DNA of 48,747 nucleotides from an uncultured Pelagibacteraceae bacterium. Its GTDB lineage: Bacteria > Pseudomonadota > Alphaproteobacteria > Pelagibacterales > Pelagibacteraceae. Below, in pieces: positions 43,175-48,747 of this stretch. A program made the translations under genes and the position numbers. Numbering within the stretch: position 1 is the stretch's first letter; the number at the start of each line of letters is the position of its first letter. The stretch covers positions 1-48,747 of the forward strand of contig CACJUO010000009.1 of the NCBI GenBank assembly GCA_902596675.1, written 5' to 3'. The notes under the pieces were generated by a model that saw only the letters and a list, made by a program, of their open reading frames with translations, had not been told where the DNA came from and made no database searches.

Positions 43175-44023
43175 ATGGAAATAGAAAAAATAGTACCAAA
43201 AGATGGTCCTTCCATCGAAGAGGTGAAGAAATATATAGATAAATACAAAAATGAATTAATAGTTATAAAATATGGAGGAAACGTTTTTATTGATAGAAAT
43301 ATTTTTAACAATTTTATTTCAGATATAAGTATTCTAAATAAGTTAGGATTATCAATAATAATAGTCCACGGAGGTGGCCCTAGAATTAAAAGAGAGTTAG
43401 AAAAATCAAATATTCAATCAAAATTTATTAGAGGTTTAAGGGTTACGGATGAAAAAATTATAAATATAGTTGAGGATGTTCTTATTGATTTTAATGAGGA
43501 CATTGTTAATTCTTTAATTAAAAAAGGATCAAATGCAGTCTCGATAAACACAAAAAAAAATAATGTTATTGAAGTTATTCCAGAAGCAGAGGAACTTGGT
43601 TTTGTTGGAAAGCCAATTAAAGTCAATATAAAAATAATAAAAGATATAATAAAAGTAAGTTCAGTTCCAATAATATCACCTTTAGGTTTAGGTAAAAATA
43701 ATCAAACGTTTAATATTAACGGAGATACAGCTGCTGGTTCTATAGCTAAATCTTTGAAATGTAGAAGATTATTATTAATGACCAATGTTGAAGGTGTGCT
43801 TGATAAAGAAAAAAACCTCATTGGTGAAATTACGTCATCTGAAATTTTAGAGATGATAAATAATGAAATTATAACAGAGGGCATGATACCTAAAATAAAT
43901 ACCTGCTTAGATGCAATAATGAATGGAGTTACTGGTGTCGGAATTATTGATGGAAGAAAAAAACATTCAATTCTTTTTGAATTATTCTCAGATAAAGGTG
44001 CTGGCACATTAATAAGAAAATGA
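43175..44023 (+). CDS. argB: Acetylglutamate kinase
   Basis: ArgB phosphorylates N-acetylglutamate in Arg synthesis. The 282-aa protein has the Lys/Gly motif VIKYGGNVF near 32, IIVHGGGPRIKRELE near 62, FIRGLRVTDEKI, NINGDTAAGSIAKSL near 185, and EGMIPKINTCLDAIMNGVTG, the C-terminal signature of Arg-sensitive forms. It overlaps the HAD gene by 4 bp. argD and argF lie at 10.9-13.0 kb. Confidence 0.95.
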   Translation: MEIEKIVPKDGPSIEEVKKYIDKYKNELIVIKYGGNVFIDRNIFNNFISDISILNKLGLSIIIVHGGGPRIKRELEKSNIQSKFIRGLRVTDEKIINIVEDVLIDFNEDIVNSLIKKGSNAVSINTKKNNVIEVIPEAEELGFVGKPIKVNIKIIKDIIKVSSVPIISPLGLGKNNQTFNINGDTAAGSIAKSLKCRRLLLMTNVEGVLDKEKNLIGEITSSEILEMINNEIITEGMIPKINTCLDAIMNGVTGVGIIDGRKKHSILFELFSDKGAGTLIRK

Positions 44024-44682
44024 AAAATATAAAAAATATTTTATTTGATTGTGATGGTGTTCTTTATCAGGATTTAGAGTCTGTGTTTGGTCAAGTAAGC
44101 AAAAGAATGACACAATACATTTCTGAAAAATTAAATATTGACTTAATCGAAGCTAAAAAATTACAAACTGACTACTTTCATAAATACAATACAAGTCTAA
44201 ATGGATTAATGATACATCATGATATTTCTCCAAAAGATTTTTTAAATTTTGTTCATGATATTGACTTATCTTTCATGGAAAAGGATGATGTTTTAAGAGG
44301 AGAAATAGAAAAATTAAATTTAAGAAAATTCGTTTTTACCAATGGAAGTAGTGAACATGTTAGTAATATAACTACACATTTGGGGATTGATGATCTATTT
44401 GAGAATGTATTTGATATAATTGATGCAGAATATAGCCCAAAACCATCAGCAAAAGCTTTCGATTTAATGGTAAAAAAATTTGATATTGACCCAAAAGAAA
44501 CAATTTATATTGAAGATATTGCAAAAAACTTGTCAATTGGAAAAGAAAGAGGAGCTACAACTGTTTGGCTAATCAATAATGAATATTGGGGTAAAAAAGA
44601 ATCTGATAAAGACTATATTGACTATAAAATAAAAAATCTCTCTTTATTTTTAAAAGAAATAAGGTTATTAAAAAACTCGTAA
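44020..44682 (+). CDS. HAD phosphatase, pyrimidine 5'-nucleotidase-like
   Basis: A 220-aa HAD-superfamily hydrolase: motif I FDCDGVLY (nucleophile Asp9; the SDT1-like group usually has DLDNTLY), motif II FTNGSSEHV near 108, motif III Lys in YSPKPSAKAFDLM, and motif IV IYIEDIAKNL. The small cap lies at about 15-90. A pyrimidine 5'-nucleotidase-like HAD between argB and dapD is common in alphaproteobacteria. The substrate is inferred from relatives. Confidence 0.85.
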   Translation: MKNIKNILFDCDGVLYQDLESVFGQVSKRMTQYISEKLNIDLIEAKKLQTDYFHKYNTSLNGLMIHHDISPKDFLNFVHDIDLSFMEKDDVLRGEIEKLNLRKFVFTNGSSEHVSNITTHLGIDDLFENVFDIIDAEYSPKPSAKAFDLMVKKFDIDPKETIYIEDIAKNLSIGKERGATTVWLINNEYWGKKESDKDYIDYKIKNLSLFLKEIRLLKNS

Positions 44683-44685
44683 TTT

Positions 44686-45513
44686 ATGAGTGTAGAAAAT
44701 ATAATAAACGAAGCTTGGGAAAAAAGGGATCAAATAAACCCCTCTTCAGATCAGTCTTTAAAAGATACTATAAATCAAGTTATTAAAGATTTAGATAGTG
44801 GAAAGTCGCGAGTTGCTGAAAAAATAAATGGTGAATGGATAACTCATCAACATTTGAAAAAAGCAATCATGTTAAGTTTTAGATTATATCCAATGGAAAA
44901 TTTGAATGGCCCATATAGTAGCTGGTATGATAAAGCTCACTTATTAAAGGGTAAGACTGCTGGATGGACAAAAGAAGATCATGAGAAAGCTGGCTTTAGA
45001 ATGGTGCCAAACTCACCAGTAAGAAAAGGAAGTTTTGTTGGTAAGAATGCAGTTTTAATGCCATGCTACGTTAACATTGGTGCATACATAGACGAAGGAA
45101 CAATGATTGATACATTTGCAAGAGCAGGGAGCTGTAGCCAAATTGGAAAAAATTGTCATATCTCAGCAGGTTCAGGTGTGGGTGGAGTTTTAGAACCTGC
45201 ACAAGCTCTACCAACTATTATTGAGGATAATGTTTTTTTAGGTGCGATGTCTGAAGTTGTAGAAGGTGTAATTGTAGGAGAAGGATCCGTACTGAGTATG
45301 GGTATGTATATAGGACAATCAACAAAAATTGTTAATAGAAAAACTGGAGAAATTACCTATGGAAAAATTCCTCCTTATTCAGTTGTGGTTCCAGGTTCAC
45401 TTCCTGATAAAAATAACCCAACTGCACCCTCGCTATATTGTGCTGTAATAATTAAGCAAGTAGATGAAAAGACAAGATCTAAAACTTCTATTAACGATCT
45501 CTTGAGAGAATAG
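44686..45513 (+). CDS. dapD: Tetrahydrodipicolinate N-succinyltransferase
   Basis: DapD succinylates tetrahydrodipicolinate on the way to DAP and lysine. The 275-aa protein has an N-terminal helical domain (to about 100), a left-handed beta-helix of hexapeptide repeats (GKNAVLMPCYVNIGAYIDEG near 125, GKNCHISAGSGVGGVLEP), and IIEDNVFLGAMSEVVEGVIV. dapE follows 5 bp downstream. Confidence 0.96.
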   Translation: MSVENIINEAWEKRDQINPSSDQSLKDTINQVIKDLDSGKSRVAEKINGEWITHQHLKKAIMLSFRLYPMENLNGPYSSWYDKAHLLKGKTAGWTKEDHEKAGFRMVPNSPVRKGSFVGKNAVLMPCYVNIGAYIDEGTMIDTFARAGSCSQIGKNCHISAGSGVGGVLEPAQALPTIIEDNVFLGAMSEVVEGVIVGEGSVLSMGMYIGQSTKIVNRKTGEITYGKIPPYSVVVPGSLPDKNNPTAPSLYCAVIIKQVDEKTRSKTSINDLLRE

Positions 45514-45518
45514 TTTTG

Positions 45519-46676
45519 ATGAAAAATATAAATGAACTTCAGTTAGCTAAAGAGCTAATTAGATTTCCAACTGTAACTCCTATAGATGCCGGAATAATGA
45601 AATTTTTGGAAAAAAAATTGAAAAAACTTGGCTTTAAAACTAAAATTCTCGAGTTCAAAGAAAAAGGAAATGCTCCAGTTAAAAATCTATATGCAAGATT
45701 AGGGAGCAAAAGTCCTAATTTTTGTTATGCAGGACATCTTGATGTTGTTCCAGCTGGAAATTTAAGAGATTGGACAGTAAATCCATTTAAACCAACAATT
45801 AAAAAAGGACATTTAATTGGAAGGGGTGCAAATGATATGAAAAGCTCTATAGCTGCATTTGTGTCAGCTACAAGCGTTTTTGTTGAAAAAAATAGAAGTT
45901 TTAATGGATCGATAAGTCTTTTAATCACAGGAGATGAGGAAGGTGTCGCCATTAATGGAACCAAAAAAGTTGTGGACTATCTAAAAAAGAAACGAGAGAA
46001 AATAGATTTTTGCTTGGTTGGAGAGCCAACTAATCCTAATAAATTAGGTGAAATGATTAAAATTGGTCGAAGAGGAAGTATGAACGGTCGATTAACAGTT
46101 ACAGGAGTTCAAGGGCATGTAGCATATCCGCATAGAGCAAATAACCCTTCGACTACTCTAGTGAGAATACTTAAAGAACTAAAAGATTTACGATTTGACA
46201 AAGGGACAAAGGATTTTCAACCAACAAATCTTGAAATTACAAAAATTAATATAAATAATACCGCTGACAATGTAATTCCAGGTATTGCTTATGCTTCATT
46301 TAATATAAGATTTAATAATATACATACTTCAAATTCCATAAAAAAAAAAATTAATAAAATTTTAAAAAAAGTAAGTAATAAAACTAAATCTAAATATAAA
46401 ATTGATTACAGTGTTTCAGGTGAAGCTTTTCTTACAAAGCCTAATAGTACAACATTTATGATACAAAATATTATTAAAAAAGTTACTAAAATAAAACCTA
46501 AACTTTCAACTACTGGAGGCACATCAGATGCAAGGTTTATTAGGAAAATAGCTCCTTGTTTAGAATTTGGCTTAGTAGGAAAAACCATGCATAAAGTTGA
46601 TGAGGCTGTCTCACTAACCGATTTAAAAAAATTGAGTTTAATATATGCAAAAGTTTTAAAAAATTATTTTAAGTGA
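45519..46676 (+). CDS. dapE: Succinyl-diaminopimelate desuccinylase
   Basis: DapE is a di-zinc M20 peptidase-like enzyme that frees LL-DAP. From the ATG at 45519 it is 385 aa; a TTG one codon upstream is possible. Motifs: the metal-site His in CYAGHLDVVPAGNLRDW near 72, GRGANDMKSSIAAFV near 105, LLITGDEEGVAINGTKKV with the catalytic Glu, VGEPTNPNKLGEMIKIGRRG, and TTGGTSDARFI. It ends in GTGA, sharing 4 bp with the deacetylase gene. Confidence 0.95.
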   Translation: MKNINELQLAKELIRFPTVTPIDAGIMKFLEKKLKKLGFKTKILEFKEKGNAPVKNLYARLGSKSPNFCYAGHLDVVPAGNLRDWTVNPFKPTIKKGHLIGRGANDMKSSIAAFVSATSVFVEKNRSFNGSISLLITGDEEGVAINGTKKVVDYLKKKREKIDFCLVGEPTNPNKLGEMIKIGRRGSMNGRLTVTGVQGHVAYPHRANNPSTTLVRILKELKDLRFDKGTKDFQPTNLEITKININNTADNVIPGIAYASFNIRFNNIHTSNSIKKKINKILKKVSNKTKSKYKIDYSVSGEAFLTKPNSTTFMIQNIIKKVTKIKPKLSTTGGTSDARFIRKIAPCLEFGLVGKTMHKVDEAVSLTDLKKLSLIYAKVLKNYFK

Positions 46677-47602
46677 AGACTGGTCTAATCACTTCGGATA
46701 CATATAAAAACCATAATACTGGAAATGGTCATCCAGAAAAAATTGATAGGGTTACCGCAATAATCGATAACTTTAAAAAAGTAGATAACAAAAATCTTAT
46801 ATGGAAAAAACCAAATAAATTTGACGAATTTTTTTTAAATAAAACCCATTCAATGGAATATATTAATAATGTTAAACAGTCTTTTCCAAAAAAAGGTTTA
46901 GTATTTTTAGATGGTGATACAATTGTTTCCCCTGGTAGTAAAGATGCTACTAAAGATGCAGTAGGTTCAATTATTACAGCAATAGATGGAGTACAAAACA
47001 AAGAATTTAAGAATGCTTTTTGTGCTGTAAGACCTCCGGGTCATCATGCAGAAAAAGAAAAAGCTATGGGATTTTGTATATATAATAATGTAGCAGTTGG
47101 TGCTAATTACCTAATTGAAAAGTATAAATACAAAAAAATTGCAATAATTGATTTTGATGTTCACCATGGTAATGGAACTCAAGATATTTTTTATGATAAT
47201 GAAAAGGTATTATATATTTCTACTCACCAATACCCTTATTACCCAGGCTCAGGCTCAGATAAGGAAAATGGAAAATTTAATAATGTATTAAATATTCCAC
47301 TAGAAGCTGGAACAACATCTGAAGTATATTTAAATGCTTATGAAAATGTTTTAACTAAAATAAAACAGTTTAAACCTGAATTTTTGTTATTTTCTGCGGG
47401 TTTTGATGCGCATATTGACGATCCGTTAGCACAAATGAGGTTAAGTACAGAGGATTATTATACAATCACTAAAAGGACTTTAGAATATTCTAAATCTTTT
47501 TGTAATGGTAGGGTCGTTTCAATTCTTGAAGGTGGTTATGATCTTAAAGCCTTACAAAATAGTACTCAAAGGCATGTCGATGCGTTGTTAGAATTTAATT
47601 GA
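46673..47602 (+). CDS. Histone deacetylase superfamily deacylase (AcuC/AphA-like)
   Basis: A 309-aa arginase/deacetylase-fold zinc hydrolase. Motifs: NGHPEKIDRVTAI, VRPPGHHAEKEKAMGFCIYN (catalytic His124-His125), IIDFDVHHGNGTQDIFYDNE (zinc ligands Asp162 and His164), LLFSAGFDAHIDDPL (zinc Asp245) and ILEGGYD (Tyr289). All active-site residues are present. Bacterial members remove acyl groups from small amines or proteins; the substrate here cannot be read. The start is GTG inside the dapE stop (GTGA), so it is translated with the lysine operon. A SET-domain gene follows 31 bp later. Confidence 0.9.
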   Translation: MKTGLITSDTYKNHNTGNGHPEKIDRVTAIIDNFKKVDNKNLIWKKPNKFDEFFLNKTHSMEYINNVKQSFPKKGLVFLDGDTIVSPGSKDATKDAVGSIITAIDGVQNKEFKNAFCAVRPPGHHAEKEKAMGFCIYNNVAVGANYLIEKYKYKKIAIIDFDVHHGNGTQDIFYDNEKVLYISTHQYPYYPGSGSDKENGKFNNVLNIPLEAGTTSEVYLNAYENVLTKIKQFKPEFLLFSAGFDAHIDDPLAQMRLSTEDYYTITKRTLEYSKSFCNGRVVSILEGGYDLKALQNSTQRHVDALLEFN

Positions 47603-47633
47603 TAATATTTTTTTAAGCACTAAACACAAACAT

Positions 47634-48107
47634 ATGAAATTATATAAGATTAAAAAGTCTGAAATTGATAAAAAAGGTAAAGGACTTTACGCCACAAGAG
47701 ATATAAAAGAAGGTGAAAAAATAATAGATTACATTGGTAAATTAATTACCAAAAAACAAACTGAAAATTCTGACAAATACGATAACAGTAAACCAATATA
47801 TTTATTTACAGTAAATAAAAGATATGATCTCGATGGAGATTTCCCATGGAATACAGCTGGTCTAATAAATCACTCATGTGAAAATAATTGTGACTATGAT
47901 GGTAAGGGGCTTAAAATTTGGGTTAAAGCTATCAAAAATATTAAAAAAGGTGAGGAATTAACTTGTGACTATGGATTTGGTTATGATAAAGATTATAAAC
48001 AATTTCCTTGTAAATGTAAGTCAAAAAATTGTTGCGGCTATATTGTAAGAGCAGAGTCAAGGTGGAGAATTAATAAAAAATTCTCAATGGGTAATAGGAA
48101 AAGTTAG
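47634..48107 (+). CDS. SET-domain protein lysine methyltransferase
   Basis: A compact 157-aa SET domain with post-SET. GKGLYATRDIKEGEKIIDYI (about 15-34) is the SAM-binding N-SET motif, INHSCENNCDYDG (78-90) holds the NHSC knot motif, and GEELTCDYGFGY has the catalytic Tyr113. A post-SET CxCx4C cluster (Cys126, Cys128, Cys133) follows, which with Cys82 would bind zinc. No targeting signal. SET proteins methylate lysines; known bacterial substrates are few, so the target is unknown. It overlaps convergent truA by 4 bp and follows the deacetylase gene. Confidence 0.9.
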   Translation: MKLYKIKKSEIDKKGKGLYATRDIKEGEKIIDYIGKLITKKQTENSDKYDNSKPIYLFTVNKRYDLDGDFPWNTAGLINHSCENNCDYDGKGLKIWVKAIKNIKKGEELTCDYGFGYDKDYKQFPCKCKSKNCCGYIVRAESRWRINKKFSMGNRKS

Positions 48108-48747
48108 TATAAAACTTTTTTCAAAAATAATCCTTCTGCTGGTGCTGGTGGTGCGCATGAATTTCTATTTTTTAATTTAATAACACTTGTAAATTTTTTT
48201 AATGTCCACTTTTTTTCACCAATATATTTTAAACAACCAACCATTGATCTAACTTGTTGTTTTAAAAATGATTGAGATCTAAACTCTAACTCAATTTTAT
48301 TTTTTGTCTTTTTTATTTTAACTGATTTAATTGATCTTATTGGGCTCTTTGAATTACATCCAGATGCTCTAAAAGTTGAAAAATCATGAGTTCCAACTAA
48401 CTTTTTTGCTGCTTTTTTCATTAATTCTAATTCAAGCTTTTTAATAACAAACCATCCTCGCTTATTTTCAAGGATAGGTTTACTCAATTGATTAAAAATA
48501 ATATATTTATAAATTCTCTCTTTCGCAGAAAAACGTGCATGGAATTTCATATTTTTTCTTTTTATTTTTAAAATGGCTATTTCGTATTTATTTAAAAAAT
48601 AATTAATTGATTTTAAAAATTTGTTTAAATTTCGGATTTTTTCAGTGACATCAAAATGTGCAGATTGTTCAATTGCATGAACACCGGTATCTGTTCTTCC
48701 AGAACCAATAAGTGTAATTTTTTCGTTTAAAAGATATGAAATTTTTT
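48104..48747 (-). CDS. truA: tRNA pseudouridine(38-40) synthase (5' end beyond window)
   Basis: The frame runs open to the right edge, past an internal ATG at 48550, so this is the C-terminal part of TruA (about 214 codons visible). The catalytic Asp lies in ITLIGSGRTDTGVHAIEQSA, about 15-20 codons from the edge. MKFHARFSAKERIYKYIIFN, THDFSTFRASGC, FLKQQVRSMVGCLKYIGE and APPAPAEGLFL complete the family pattern. TruA modifies the anticodon stem. In many alphaproteobacteria truA follows dapE on the same strand, with fmt and def; here it faces it. Confidence 0.94.
   Translation of the reverse strand, partial: KISYLLNEKITLIGSGRTDTGVHAIEQSAHFDVTEKIRNLNKFLKSINYFLNKYEIAILKIKRKNMKFHARFSAKERIYKYIIFNQLSKPILENKRGWFVIKKLELELMKKAAKKLVGTHDFSTFRASGCNSKSPIRSIKSVKIKKTKNKIELEFRSQSFLKQQVRSMVGCLKYIGEKKWTLKKFTSVIKLKNRNSCAPPAPAEGLFLKKVLY

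Noticed and set aside
1..48747. CRISPR array, prophage, insertion sequence or toxin-antitoxin pair
   Set aside because: I found no spaced repeats, integrase, transposase or paired small toxin-like genes; nearly all of the window is core genes.

Overview
This window looks like a piece of chromosome from a SAR11-type marine alphaproteobacterium (Candidatus Pelagibacter or a close relative). The DNA is visibly very AT-rich, proteins are rich in Lys, Asn and Ile, and genes are packed with 0-20 bp gaps or short start/stop overlaps. The gene orders are alphaproteobacterial: ffs-dnaX-ybaB-recR, rnd-kdsD-lptC-lptB, aroA-cmk-rpsA-ihfB-pyrF-trpF-trpB-trpA-accD-folC, hisS-hisZ-hisG, murA-DUF2948-hisD-infA, rpmH-rnpA-yidD-yidC, argB-HAD-dapD-dapE. 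GcrA and a CycM-type cytochrome c point the same way. I saw no prophage, insertion sequence or CRISPR, and no stretch over 300 bp without a gene. The longest gap is 35149-35377.

Layout. 1-6 kb: secA, convergent with accA; accA is divergent from glcB (malate synthase G). 6-10.3 kb, minus strand: recR, ybaB, dnaX and the SRP RNA gene ffs with a clear promoter, then pheA and kdsB. 10.4-15.7 kb: cycM (plus), argF, argD and an ABC-2 permease (minus), gcrA (plus), a SHOCT membrane protein and an NDUFA9-like reductase (minus). 15.7-28.3 kb: one long plus-strand run carrying RNase D, Kdo/LPS genes, aroA, cmk, rpsA, ihfB, pyrF, trpFBA, accD and folC. 28.3-39.8 kb, minus strand: trxA; a DNA-end-processing group (sbcB, rmuC, a PD-(D/E)XK nuclease); hisG, hisZ, hisS and tRNA-His; cspA; tRNA-Phe; infA, hisD, DUF2948, murA, dcd and two tiny basic proteins. 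39.9-48.7 kb: tRNA-Thr, a TVP38 membrane protein, rpmH-rnpA-yidD-yidC, argB, a HAD phosphatase, dapD, dapE, an HDAC-family deacylase, a SET-domain methyltransferase, and truA running off the right edge.

How the genes work together. Most of this is core metabolism: Arg, Trp, His, Phe and Lys/DAP synthesis, fatty-acid initiation (both carboxyltransferase subunits, in separate operons), LPS Kdo synthesis and export, peptidoglycan start, the glyoxylate shunt, protein export and insertion, and translation. The unusual parts lie in details. Two start codons sit only 4-6 nt after a stable RNA (tRNA-His to hisS, SRP RNA to dnaX). AccA has a C-terminal membrane segment. CMP kinase has lost its P-loop lysine but gained a lysine in the next motif. 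TrpB and TrpA diverge at catalytic motifs. HDAC and SET genes are adjacent, inserted between dapE and truA. An inverted repeat spans both accA and glcB promoters. A hairpin-rich non-coding stretch lies between tRNA-His and cspA. All family assignments are from reading motifs; no database search was run.
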